A stretch of 64,000 bases of DNA, taken from Microglena sp. YARC (lineage: Eukaryota > Chlorophyta > Chlorophyceae > Chlamydomonadales > Chlamydomonadaceae). The notes beneath the pieces were generated by a model. The model saw nothing but the letters and a program-made list of their open reading frames with translations. It ran no database searches and was not told the DNA's origin. Shown here in pieces: positions 25,201-36,734 of the stretch; within the stretch, counting starts at the first letter, position 1; each line of letters starts with the position of its first letter. The stretch lies in contig CM039462.1 in the NCBI GenBank assembly GCA_022414725.1, forward strand, positions 115,937,409-116,001,408, read 5' to 3'. The position numbers and the translations under genes are program-made.

Positions 25201-28200
25201 GAGAGGGGAGTGAGTGTGAGAGGACAAGGGCACCAAACACAGTGTGCAGCACAGACACAAATAACGTGAAGGCCTGCACAAGAGATTAGCAATTAGCGAT
25301 GGCTTTGCTTATTAGCACTGGGTGTGATTGAGTGAGGGGGGAGTGAGTGTGAGAATAAATACGACGAATGTGAGCGCCTGCACGGTACGTTAGGGTAGGG
25401 GAGTGTGGGAAGGCAAGGACATCTAGCATAGTGTGCAGCATAGACACACAGAATGTGAATGTCTACACAAGGGATTAGGGGTGTGAGTGAGAGTGAGAAG
25501 GGAAGGACTTAAAAGATAGTGTGCAGCAAAGACACACAGAATGCGAATGAGTACTTGAGATATTAGGGATGTGAGTGTCAGGGCCAACACATTAGATAAA
25601 CTGAGCAGGAAGGGCGGGTGGGTAGATAAGTATTGGTGTGTGGGTGCATAGGTGGGTAGGTGGGGAGGGGGTGTCAGGTTTGGGGGAGGCATGAAGGCAT
25701 GAGCATGAGTCATACACTTACAAATACACTTGAGGGTTACACAATTGACTCATACGGGTGGCTTTTATATGGTTCTGCTTAAAAATAGTGGGGCATTTAA
25801 GATGGGTGGCACCTACTGAGTAGTTAAATCATCAGGCCACCCCAAACACCTTTGTTACAAGCAGGTATGGGTGGGTGGGGGATCGGTTGGAGGGAGGCAT
25901 GAAGGCATGGTCATGTGTCAGGGTTATACACGCCAAGCCACGTCACCTCAACTGTGCTTGAGATATTTAATGGATCAGTACGGAGTGTGATTGGTTGGTA
26001 CATAACACAGAATGCGCTTGCTTAGTTCATAACTCTTGTCAGCCCTTCCTGTCACCGTTCAGCAAGTTCCTTCAGCATAGTTGGCCTACCCCTGGACAGT
26101 AACATACGTACATACAATGCATGCATGCATACAGACAGTCCATGACTCGAAACACTGTTCTTACCAGCAGGTATGGGTTACCCTCCAGCAGGACGCGCTT
26201 CAGCTCGTCAGACTCCCCGTCCTGGGTCATGCCCATTCCGGTCTGCATTTCAAACGACTTCTCCATCTGGAAAGCAGCAAACAAGTGGCAATGTAAAGGT
26301 TTATTGCTGCCTAATCGGTCTGCATTTTGCATGATTTCTCCATCTGACAATGGGGAAACAAACGTGGCAATGTCAAAGTTGATTGTTGCTTAATCGGTCT
26401 GCATTTTGAACGAGTTCTCCATCTGACAAGTGGCAGACAAGTGGCAACGTCGAGGTTTATTGTTGCATCAACTGTCAGCATTTTGGATGACTTCTCCATC
26501 TGACAATGGGCAAACGAAAAGTGGCAATGTCGAAGTTGATTGTTGCTTAATCGGTCTGCATTTCGAATGACTTCTCCATCTGACAATGGGCAGACAAAAA
26601 GTGGCATTGCCAAGGTGTATAGTTGCATAATCTGTTCTAGAAAGCCATCTTAGGTTAATTGTTTGCTACGATACATCCTCGCCACCCCTATCCACCCCTC
26701 TCCACCCGATCCTCCCCTGGCCACCCTCCCACCCCGAAACAAACTCAAGTAGCTGCTTGGCCCTGTGTTTTGCAGATGGAGAGCTATTTCGATCAGCCTA
26801 TTGAGGCCAATAAACAGCGAGCTCATACACGTCCCGCATTGTACAGTTATAATCCTACACATCATACACTGTTCAATAATGCTTGTACACACCCTGCATA
26901 GTCTAATCGTACTCATGTGAAAGAAGACAAAACACGTGTGAAATGTACGCTGGCCTATATTCATGAAATTTCTTGAAACAAAGTTCCCGACTAAATTCAG
27001 GTTTGGGAATCTGCTAATGCTGTGCGAGCCATCAATGCAGGCAGGTTTCATACTGTGCATGGCAGCCACAAAGTACAGTGATTTGCATCCTATGCATCCC
27101 AGTAGTTGACAAAAAGATTGATGATCTGCGATGCTGCAACATGAGCTGCCACAACCACATGGACAGGGTTCCAAACTCCAGGGTGGGGGTTACAGTGTTG
27201 ACAGTCCCATCCATGGGAATCAGCTTGTATCTAGGCAATGCTGTGTGGTCTACCAGTAGACAGAAGCACGTATGCTCAGCTCACCTGCGACATGAGTTGC
27301 CACCACAACATGGACTGGGTTCCAAACTCCAGGGTGGGGGTAAAAGTGTTGACAGTCTCATTCATGGGAACCAGCTTGTCTGTAGGCAATGCTGTGTGGG
27401 CTACCACTAGACTTAGGCGTGTATGCTCTGCTCACCTGCGTCATGAGCTGCCACCACCACATGGACTGGGTGCTGAACTCCAGGGTGAGGGTAACATTTT
27501 TGACAGTCTCGTTCATCTTAATCAGCTTGTCACGCAACAGCCAGAACTCATTGAAGTAGATGATGGGGAAGTAGTTCCCGCCCTCATCAAACTGCATGTA
27601 AGGACCGACCTGGAAGCCAGAATGGGGAACAAATTTCAATAATACTAATTCGAGGTGATTTACAAGAGGGGGGGGGGGGGGGGGGGCTACAATGAAGATG
27701 AATTTGGAAATGCGTTTGTCTGTTACACCCCTGAAATACATTTAGCTCAGTTCATCTATGGCCTGCTTACGACCATGGAAAGAGGATAAATAAATTGCAT
27801 AAATTATTCTGAGCAAGAGCCGACTAGTTGCAAGGCAGGGCTGCTTGGGACGCGTAAATATGCCTGGGTCGGGAGGTCTGTTGATCAAATTGTTTTGTAT
27901 ATTTCATGTTTGCCATGCAAGGCTGCTTGCGGCGTGGAAATATGCCTGGGCCAGGAGATATATAGATCAAACTGTTCTGTATATTTTTCATGCAGGGCTG
28001 CTGGCGACGTGGTCTGTGTCAGGAGGTCTATTGATCAAACTGTTTTGTTTGTTTCATATTTTCCATGCAGGTCTATTCGCGACGTGGACTGGGCCGGGTA
28101 TTCTATTTATCTAACTGTTTAGTATATTTCAAAACTTGCCATGCAGGGCTGCTTGCGACTTGGAAATATGCCTGGGCCGGGTGTTCTATTGATTAAATGT

Positions 28201-31200
28201 TTCGTATGTCATATTTTTCATGCAGGGCTGCTTGTGACATGGAAATATGCCTGGGCCAGGTGTTATATTCATGAAAGTGTTTTGAGTATCTTACAACTTT
28301 CCATGCAGGGCTACTACCGACGTGGACATATGCCTGGGCCATGAGGTATATTGATCAAACTGTTCAGTATGTTTGCCATGCAGGGTTACTTGTTGCATAT
28401 AATATGGCTGGGCTGGGTGCTCTATCGATCAAACTGCTTTGACTATTTCATATTTGCCATGCAAGGCTACATGCGACGTGGAAATATGCCTGGGCCAGGA
28501 GATCTATCGATCAAACTAATCTGTTTATTTTTCATGCAGGGCTGCTGGCAACGTGGACTGTGTCGGGAGGTCTATTGATCAAACTGTTTTGTATGTTTCA
28601 TACTTGCCACGCAGGGCTGCTTGCCGCATGGAAAGAAGCCTGAGCCGGGTGTTCTATTGATCAAATTGTTTTGCTTATTCCAAAATTTGCCATGCAGGGC
28701 TGCTTGCAACGTGGAAACATGCCTCGGCCAGGAGGTATATTGATCAAACTGTTTTATAGCCATGCAGGGCTGATTGCCGCATAGAAATATGCCTGGGCTG
28801 GAAGATCTATTGATCAAACTGTTCTGTTTATTCTTCATGCAGGGCTGCTGGAGACGTGGACATTATGCCTGGGCTTGGAGGTCTACTGATCAAACTGTGT
28901 TGCATATTATATGGGCTTGACTTCTTAGCTTGAGCTAATAAGCTGGATAACAAATATAATGATAAGAATGTGGACTGGAAAGGTCCATGTAAGGCAAACA
29001 ATAAGGTGTACGTGTTACATGTCTATCAGGACTGTAAATATTGATTAACCTATTTACCTGGGGCGGGATGGCATTCTTGGGATAGGTGGCGAAGGAGTCC
29101 ACAACCTGGATTGTCAAGTTGGGCTTGAAGAAGCTGATGATGGGGCGGGCGTTATCAATCACTTGCAATTCCTCAGCAGTTTGCTTTTGGGGTAGAGCAT
29201 TCCCAGACAACAGGTTAACTGTGGTGTCGTTCTTGGGCTTCTTGTGGTAGACAATCAGATCTGTGCAGGAGGTGAAGAGACAAATACATAAATGTTACTC
29301 CTTCAGACGAGGGCCCATGCATTCTATGGGAACCCTGGAACCTCTGTGGGACCTGTCGGGGATACCTAATATATGGTCAGCAGAACATACTCAACCAGAG
29401 TACGTATTGGACATCTGATCAGAGGCGTGGAGAAGGGGTGGATAGATATAGATGAACAGGTCTTGCATGAACACCCTAACACAGCGGCCAACAAGCCTCC
29501 ATGCCTGCTGGATGAAAATAATCTACAGCATTGCTCAAGGGCACTACTGGAAAACTGTATGTACAGACAGTCAATTGGTGCGATGAGAACCCAGATTTAT
29601 GCACCTCAAATTCACAAGATAATTCATGATCATCTGAATCTAGGAAGCATAAAAATCAACCACCGATCACCGTCGGCAAATATCATCAAGGAATATCAAA
29701 TATGTGAGTGCACCTAGATGCACCCATAGTATTCATAGCTTGGCCAATTGTAAAACTTACTGTGTACCCGACCAAAGACCATGCTCTCGTCATAGTTGGG
29801 GTCCACCGGGTCGATGGGGATTCCACTCTTGGCAAAAATGACGTGGAGGTACAGACTCGCATTATTTTGCACAGCCTGAACAAGGGAACGAGTGGGGTTC
29901 AGAAGCAGCTATCGACTAGAATCAGCAGCAACGGTAACAGTAGCAATAGCAGAAGCAGTAGTTGCAGCAAGGAATAATATGAGCAACAGTGGTGATGAGA
30001 ATCGCACAATTAATTTACCACTGTAGCAGGGCCTCCGTTGGTAAAACGATTTTGGGGGAGTCAGTTCATCAGTGCTTTCCCTGTCTAGCCCCTCCCAACC
30101 ATAGGCTACCCCTTTAGCCTATTTGGCTACCCCTTCAGCCTATTTGGCTACCCCTGGACTGTAACAATGCACACAGTGGTAATGGCGATTGAGATATAAG
30201 AAAGCTAGCTCGACTGATATTATAAGAGTCTGAGTTTGATGACAGGAAGTACCAATGATATACTCCAGCTATTGAAGTGTGCTTTCTGGAAACAGTTCCA
30301 AGAAGACAACTGCCCTCAACTCAACCCAAGACGATCTCCATGGCATCCACCCCCCTAACATGACAAACCCCATGTACAATCCATCCAACCCACAGTAAAG
30401 CCCTGGTATCTGTTTTGTTAGGTGGCTTTCACAATGCAGAACCAACTCTGAGTTTAAATACCATCCAAGTGAGAACCATGCTGTAGATATTCATGGCATC
30501 TCCGCTCCCCATATATCCCCGTGCAGCATGCGCTAATAGATAACACTACATAATCTTAGATTACTGTTGGCTAAGTTCTCTCCGACATCCTGGGCTAGAA
30601 TACACAGTACAGCATCAGAGAACAGCAGCATGGGTGAGTTCTTGCTAATGACCTTAACCATGGTCGTGCCATGTGGATGTTCAGCATGGCAGCATTTACA
30701 TCAGGGAACCACAATAAATAGCCACATTAACCTGACACGAAGCCAATAAAATCAGTCAACCTGGTCATCCAATATTTGATCTCATGATCTGGCAGAAGCC
30801 ACCAGAACCAATAACAAGAGCTTAGATCTGAGCATGGGTTTTCCAACCAAAATTCGAAGTTGCAATGTACCGGGCGCCATGCGTCCATCCCAACTGCGCA
30901 TCGCACGTCATGCGTTCCCTCACCTCGGAAGGGTTGTACTCCCAAGTCGTGTTAATGGAGGAGGGTCCGGCAAGCTCCATCGCCTTCACTGACCAGACCA
31001 GGTTTTCATCTCCATAGCGCCTAATGTTTGATTTCTCTGAGGCGTAGCAGTAGAGATCGATGAGGGAATACTTGGGGAAGCTGGGGAAGGAGTGCTGGTT
31101 CGGAGCAATGTCTGCGGCAGGCACAGACTCTTTCTTCTTTCCGAAATATTGCATCACCCACCACATGAAGCCAATTCGTGCGATAGTGAAAAAAATAGAT

Positions 31201-31268
31201 CCTTGCCCATTGCCCTGTCTGTTGTCGCCCTGGGCCGCTCCGGCCTGGGCTGCGACTTCTTGCGGCAT
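19267..31268 (-). CDS. CLPTM1: CLPTM1-family multi-pass membrane protein, nine exons, complete
   Basis: Exons on the minus strand: 31268-30924, 29875-29761, 29260-29058, 27609-27436, 26266-26165, 24422-24310, 23645-23469, 21510-21294, 19686-19267. All junctions are GT-AG, phases agree, and the sum is 1866 nt (621 residues plus TAG). Family hallmarks include VWSVKAMELAG, LYLHVIFAKSG, SMWWWQL, NPYLLALTFIVSMLHTVFD, LAFKNDIGFW, SFKDR, MRYLSYVLYPLVAGYAVY, PQLYLNYKLK, AHLPWRQMSYKFLNTIIDD and DDLFAFVIKMP...YQRWIYRVD. One membrane segment lies near residues 22-43 (exon 1), with a cluster between about 314 and 530 (exons 6-9). The C-terminal about 80 residues are acidic, then lysine-rich. CLPTM1 proteins act in the ER/Golgi; animal members affect receptor trafficking and the CLPTM1L paralogue scrambles GPI precursors. 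It is head-to-head with the gene at 32057, about 790 bp apart. Confidence 0.95.
19687..21293 (-). repeat. CLPTM1 intron 8: decayed copies of exon 8 3' edge
   Basis: Minus-strand segments resembling the end of exon 8 (VGAVYMFGFILMCPQLYLNY plus the donor) recur near 20230-20300, 20585-20665, 20805-20860 and 21105-21165. Each is diverged (for example CLTLYLNYKRKV and FPQLSLNHKLEV). They are separated by TTAGTTGAG-rich sequence and hAT-MITE fragments. Confidence 0.85.
21511..23468 (-). repeat. CLPTM1 intron 7: copies of both flanking exon edges
   Basis: Near the exon 8 side, copies of its acceptor and first codons (ASYSTTKQH, MRYLSYFLH) recur around 21560-21660, 21720-21800, 21935-22030 and 22310-22390. 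Near the exon 7 side, copies of its end and donor (HFPFISFKDR then WVARGPSGW) recur around 22615-22670, 22770-22835, 22905-22980, 23110-23195 and 23275-23325. Very G-rich DNA at 21830-22310 separates the two groups. Confidence 0.9.
23646..24309 (-). repeat. CLPTM1 intron 6: exon 7 5'-edge copy in G-rich DNA
   Basis: A copy of the exon 7 acceptor region (minus-strand INVFRQLIILLPL) lies at about 24028-24088, within GGTGGGTGG-type minisatellite on the plus strand. Confidence 0.75.
24423..26164 (-). repeat. CLPTM1 intron 5: at least seven copies of exon 6 5' edge
   Basis: The start of exon 6 with its acceptor (GTGCAG then ALTFIVSMLHTVFD) recurs in diverged form near 24510-24565, 24640-24700, 24775-24840, 24905-24970, 25225-25285, 25420-25480 and 25510-25560. 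The copies near the exon are best preserved. Some include GTGAGTGTGAGAGG spacer sequence. Confidence 0.9.
26267..27435 (-). repeat. CLPTM1 intron 4: copies of exon 5 start and exon 4 end
   Basis: Four short copies of the exon 5 start (QMEKS then MQT) lie near 26320-26345, 26395-26425, 26470-26505 and 26555-26590. Two copies of the exon 4 end (TLEFxTxSMWxWQLM plus donor) lie near 27130-27215 and 27280-27360. Confidence 0.9.
27830..28900. repeat. ~75-bp tandem array in CLPTM1 intron 3
   Basis: About 13 degenerate units of CATGCAGGGCTGCTTGCGAC, GTGGAAATATGCCTGGGCC and TATTGATCAAACTGTTTTG. Unit length varies because of small indels. Its source is not obviously an exon edge, unlike the other intron arrays. 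A poly-G run at 27667-27686 precedes it. Confidence 0.9.
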
Positions 31269-31269
31269 T

Positions 31270-32056
31270 GGCCTAGTCGCAAATAAGAATAATTAGTTAA
31301 GATACAAGAATCTGCTATCAGAGCCGAGTGTTTGAAGCAGCGGCGAGAATAATTGGGGGGCGTATTGCTAGGTGTACTTTTTGCCAGGCTAGGTGACAGA
31401 TGAGCAGTGGAGGAATTTTGCGAGCTCGTACAGAGTGATCGTGAAATCTCCTGCCAAAATACGCCTCCGTTTTTGCTCGAGGCATCGATATCCATCTGAA
31501 GGGGGATTTGCTAGGTCAACGCGGCACCACAAGTGTGATCATTATCTATGGGGACCTGGGCTATTTAGTGCCCATGAGATGATATACGGCAGTTGCAATT
31601 TCAATGAAATATGCTGGGCTATGGGACGCTATGGGAAACGATAATGGCTCTGACCAAGTGAAGGGGATAACTCTGATATCGGGACTTTCGTACAACAGTT
31701 TGAATCCTGAACATTGTACTTTCTTCAGGTCGGTACAAGATATGGCATCGTCTCTGAAATCGTTCATATGCCTCCAGCCTCGTGGCAAGTGCTTTAATTC
31801 TAATATTCTCCCTGCACCCAACCAGCTATTGTGGATCTGTAGGTTCGTGATCATAATTTTTCTCTGCAGCTTCCTGGGATCTGATCAAGTTTCAAGTTTA
31901 CCAGTCATCATATTACTGGATCGCTTATTTGCAACACAGACTGCAGAAACTGGAATTTTAGGCAGACGTATTCGCCCCTCCTCACCTGCTCCATTTAGGA
32001 GTTCTGTGCAAATTCATTTTGTACAAGAGGGGTGTTCCTAGCTCTATCTTTCTAAC
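31270..32056. promoter_or_regulatory. Shared intergenic region of two divergent genes
   Basis: The CLPTM1 ATG (minus) and the ATG at 32057 (plus) face away from each other across this about 790-bp stretch, so both promoters should lie here. No clear TATA box or motif stands out. Short frames inside it are not supported as genes. Confidence 0.5.
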
Positions 32057-34768
32057 ATGAGCCAGCAATCGCGATTGTGGAGCTATGGCATTGGTACTCC
32101 CCAGTCTGGATCACAATTTTCCCAGCCCCATATGCCACAGCTGGCTGGCCCCAAACCTCCGAGACAAGCACTGGGCAACTTGTCTGGTCCTAGCTCCCAG
32201 CCGTCATCAGGGCAGCACAGGACGAGCCCCACGATGAAACCCTTCGCCCAGACACATTTTCTGAATTCTCAGTCCCAGCAGAAAGGGAGCATAAAGCGAT
32301 TCGCCCACAAGGCACCTGGCTTCCAAAGCAAAATTGTCGCCAGGCAACCACAGCCCGCCCTTCATCCAAGGCGCACATCTTCTCCAACAACAAGATATTT
32401 CCAAGCATCTGATCACAGCAACTTCCAACCTAACAATGTTTGCGAGCAGAACAGAGCTCTTCAAAGCCAGACCAAAAGCCAGACCGGGCCTCTGTGCAAC
32501 CCCGTTTTGATGACTCAAGCTGCCCAGGTAGGTACTAACTACAAAGCCAAGGCCTGTTCGTTTTTGAGTGCTGGCTACTTCTAATTTTATTTCACATCTG
32601 AAGTTCATTTCACGTCTGAAGATATTCCATGCAAAGGGGGCTGTTGATCAATGATGTACCATACTTTCATTTTGCTACATGTATTTATCAATTGATTCGC
32701 TCTATATGTGGATCACAGCCAGTCAATCTCCAACACACAAGTTACCAAACTATCATGTAGACAACATCGTCAATTAATTATTGGCCCAGGCTGGCTCAGG
32801 GAAAGATACCAATGCATCAGGCCAAAACATACTGCAAAGTAACGGTGTTTTCTCTGTCTTGCAGATGCCTCCAGCTGTTTCAAGCCTTGATCAAATTGGG
32901 CCACCTCAGGATGACATGCTTAGGACGCTGAAGATGTCTCAGATGAATCAAAGCGACTTCCAATACCTGAAATCACCAGAACCTTTGGAGATGGAGGTTG
33001 GGATCTTGCCAGGAAATCAGAGCTCGCAAAGCTTGAATGATCGGGGGAGTATTGATCCCGAGCTACAACTGCGCCTGGTCAAGGTGCAAGATGAATTGCA
33101 GCGACTGTCTGAGCCAATGAAATCCATAGTTGATCAGGTGCGCAACAGATACATGAAAGATATTGTGCATACAAGTGATGAATATATGATGTTTTGATAT
33201 CTTGCAGGCTGAATAGCTCGTTCACACAATTGGAACGCCATGAATTTGCATAATGATTGTGTCCAGACTGACAGTCAAGAGAAGGTTAAAGGAGAGCTGA
33301 ATGTTCAACACAAAAATATGCAGAATAAAAATGAGCCACCACTCTCTGACCTGCCAACACAAATGCAAGGATGAAATGGTAGTTGGAAATATATCGCACC
33401 TGAATTGCTCAGCTTAGTTTTTCTTCACCAACGCAAGCGACTGATTGGCAATACCTTCCCATGTCATACCAGGTAGCAGGAAACGAATCCAAGCTCAACT
33501 CCTTGGTTGAGGTTTGCAGCAAGTTGGCCTGCTCTGTGGAAAACATGCTCAAGATCTTAGAGGATCAGAGAGACGCACCGAAGGCACTTCTTCTGCAATA
33601 CAGCTGCTCAACTCAAACAGACGTTCCTCTTATCTGTGAGACCCAAGACAGATACGTGCAGTATCTTGACAGCCCCACTAGGAGCTTCAAGGCGGCAACC
33701 TGTGCTTTGGAACAGGGGGAAATGCACCGTGATGTGTGCCTAGAGGCAGGACCATCGCCCCTGGATGAAAATGAAATAGGAGCACCTCACGTACAACAAA
33801 CCGAACGTGGAGGTGGCCGTCGTTCATGGCGTATGACCAAGATGAGAGTGGACGAGGTCATGTTTGAGGGCCCCACTGATGGGCATGGCAACACCAGTGC
33901 AAGAGAAAGTGGGGGCATCACTTGCCACCGAATGCAGACTCTTGAGACAGAGTACTTTGACGACCCAAGCCACCCCGCAACTTCACAGGTACCTCTCAAG
34001 GCTGACGAGGGAATGCCTCCAAACAAGCTGCTTCAGATCTGTGATACACAGGCCAACAACAAGCAGAAAACAGCAGCATGGAGTACAGCCCCGCAGAAGC
34101 ACCCAACCAAGGGTGGCCCATATGCTGAAACCAAACAGTTTGCCCGCCAAAGCAATCGAGCAGCAGGGAATGGCGGTACGAAGGCCAGCTCAAGTGGAGG
34201 CACCGACAAGACTTCCAACACAGCTCCTGATATCATCAACACACCTTGGCTGACCAAAAGGTGAACATCCATGAAGCTTCCAATTTCAGTTTATTTGGTT
34301 GGGACTTGTATTGGCTTTGTTGGCAGCCAATCAAGAGGTAGATCCATCATGGTTCCAATGCAGACTTGGGTTTATGGTTTAAGGGTCTCTCAGTTCTTCT
34401 ACAAATTCATGCCACATTAGTGACACACATTGTGCAACGTCGCAGTCATAGTCTTGTTCGTGCTCAGAAAGATAGCTTGATAAAAGAAAGATAAAAAGAT
34501 AAAAGATGAAAATAAAAACAAGATAAAAAGATAAAACAACTCACTTTGCAAGCGACCGACATTTAATTGCAGGAAGAGGGATGCACCGGTGATCACAGAG
34601 GTTGCAGAGCCTGCCATGTCGCTGCAAGCATTGGTTGTGCACTCCAGTCAACAGCAGGGAATGCCAACAATTGATGTGGATCACGATGATATTGCAAGGA
34701 CGGTCATGGAGCGCATGCTTCGGCACAAGTCGAGGAGCTTGAGGAAGCGAATCCATGCAAAATATTGA
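32057..34768 (+). CDS. Four-exon protein with short helical core; weak PRD3/PAIR1 resemblance
   Basis: Exons 32057-32527, 32865-33137, 33473-34260 and 34573-34768 join in frame (575 residues plus TGA) with donors GTAGGT, GTGCGC and GTGAAC. Residues 1-160 are Ser/Gln/Pro-rich (SQFSQPHMPQLAG). A central helical stretch is PELQLRLVKVQDELQRL through ESKLNSLVEVCSKLACSVEN. The C-terminus is basic after an acidic patch (DVDHDDIARTVMERML then KSRSLRKR). Low-complexity N-terminus, central coiled coil and a DxDxxD...ER basic C-terminal motif recall plant PRD3/PAIR1, needed for meiotic double-strand breaks, but this is a loose likeness. Sequence at 33250-33372 looks partly coding and could be a missed or decayed exon. 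Confidence 0.65.
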
Positions 34769-34969
34769 GCAGGCACTGGAAATTAATTTGGTGCAACACA
34801 CGCATTGCAAACTGCTTTATAATTACCAAGCCCCACGTAGAGCCTGTAGAATTGAACAGAAGACCACAATATCCAATACATGGCAGATCTGACTCAGCCA
34901 GAATGCTGGGTGTGATCAGGTTATGAACAGTCTGAAGTGCCTGATCAAAACGTCTTGTGAAGCTTGCCA

Positions 34970-34972
<3 letters not shown>

Positions 34973-35004
<32 letters not shown>
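34973..35004. repeat. Poly-C tract
   Basis: More than 30 consecutive C residues; length is likely uncertain in any assembly. Confidence 0.95.
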
Positions 35005-35025
35005 TTCAAAGGGGATTCTTGTTTG

Positions 35026-35245
35026 ATGTGATTAAGAGATTTTATTTTGACAATACTGCGACAAGGGCACCAGTGATTGGCTAGATGAACATTATGAATC
35101 TTGGTTGCTTGTGAGCTTCTTCTTGCAACTGATTATAGGCTGAAAAAACAAAGTGCTTGTCAATGGATGAATGGGAATGTGCGTGCGTTTGTGCAAGATT
35201 GTGTGTATATGACAGCAAATAAGTACGTCACCATTGTGTTCCCTC
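35026..35245 (-). repeat. Inverted copy of the 3430-3680 gene end
   Basis: The plus strand reads GACAAGGGCACCAGTGATTG then GCTAGATGAACATTATGAATC, the reverse complement of 3585-3650. The similarity resumes at TACGTCACCATTGTGTTCCC, matching the complement of 3430-3450. The copy spans the short last exon and its intron, so it was copied as DNA, not from spliced RNA. Confidence 0.8.
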
Positions 35246-35249
35246 TTAT

Positions 35250-36730
35250 ACCTATGTATGCGTATATGTCCACTTCACCAGTGCTTGTGTTGTATACTGT
35301 TATGGTACGACATATATGCCTTGAGTGCCCCGGTCTGGACCCCTCCAGGTCCCAGTACCGCATGCCCAGTTGGGGCGACGCCCCCTGCGGTGGCGCCGCC
35401 GCCTACCGCACCTCTAGAAGCAGTACCTACTGTACTGCCTGGCCATCTCTATTATAGTAGCAGATCAGTTCAGCTTCCTATCTTTCTATACGCTGTAAGC
35501 TATAGTGACCGCCTGAGTCCCTGCAGTCCCTCGCACATTACTAAATATACAGCCCTTCCCAATATTGAGGTTGGGCAATTCTTCACTCCTTTGAGAGTTC
35601 TGCAGCTATTTTAACCTAATAAACACACACACACAAACAAACATGCAGTTACATGCAGTTACATGCAGCGCATGCAATCAAATAGGGTGGTTGAGTGAGC
35701 AGAGGGGGCTCCCACGGGGGGCTGCCATGAGGATCAGTTTTAAGCAGCTCATGCTATCCAAGTTCAAGTTCAAGAGCATTGAACCAGGCCTCCACAACTC
35801 ACCGGTGATGTTACCCAACAGGAGGCCATGCTCCCTGGCAATGCAGCAGCTCCCGAGCAAGGCGCATACGAATAGGAATGAGGATGGTACGAAGAGGCAG
35901 AAGAAACGATATCGAAAGGAGAAAGACTGACGTCGAAGTAGTTAGTTGTGGTGAATAGTGTAAGAAGACGAATGGTATGAGAAGAATCGGAATAAGGCGC
36001 AATAGCATCTGCAGCAGTCAGCCATCATTTTTCCAGGGACACAGATCCGGGCGCTGTAGTAGCGACACGGTAGCTGGACCGTGGATGATGCCAAGCTGTC
36101 ATCTCGGGGCTCCTCCTTGGCCAAAGGTCGACTGAAGCCTCGAGAATGAATGAATGAGCTCAGGGTTCAACTACTGAGCGCAGGGTTTTTCGATAGTAAG
36201 AAATTAATGTCTTTGTAATCCTGGCACCGTTCGATACGGAAGGAATGTGTATGAGTATATGCGGTTAGTCTCGTGAATCTACCTATAGTCATTGTACTAC
36301 GTTTGTACTCTCACTGTACTTCGTGGGTATTACCTATATATTTATAAGTACATTATACTAGATATCTATACGTACTTCACCGGTAACTCATCCAACTAAT
36401 CATTGTACCTCCATCGCAATAGGATGGACACTCGTAGTTGTCCCCTGAGCTCATTCATTCATTAACGTACCGTGTGACTCGTGGAATTACCAATAAGATA
36501 TATTTAAATTACATGAGTGGGTGGATAGTTGGAAATACGAGGACAGTAACGGGGAAGTAACAGGCAGATACATGGAGGGTACAAGGAGAGTACCGTTGAC
36601 GGGTCAATAGGGTATCATGCGACACATATGGGGTTACAAGTAGATAGGACTGTAACCTCCTATAAAAAGAGTATGGTGCAATATAACACATAATGTAACA
36701 TGACGGCACATCACGGGACAACATGGATAT
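35250..36730. other. Transition zone, no recognised gene
   Basis: Base composition and repeat style shift between about 35.9 and 36.7 kb, from host-like to AT-rich compact DNA. Frames such as 35643-35930 (plus) lack recognisable domains. No terminal repeat or target duplication marks an edge. Confidence 0.5.
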
Positions 36731-36734
36731 GCCA

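Noticed and set aside
30861..30923. Longer CLPTM1 exon 1 ending at a GTAC donor near 30870
   Set aside because: It would leave the wrong phase for exon 2; the GAG|GTGAGG donor at 30924 keeps frame and matches the family alignment.
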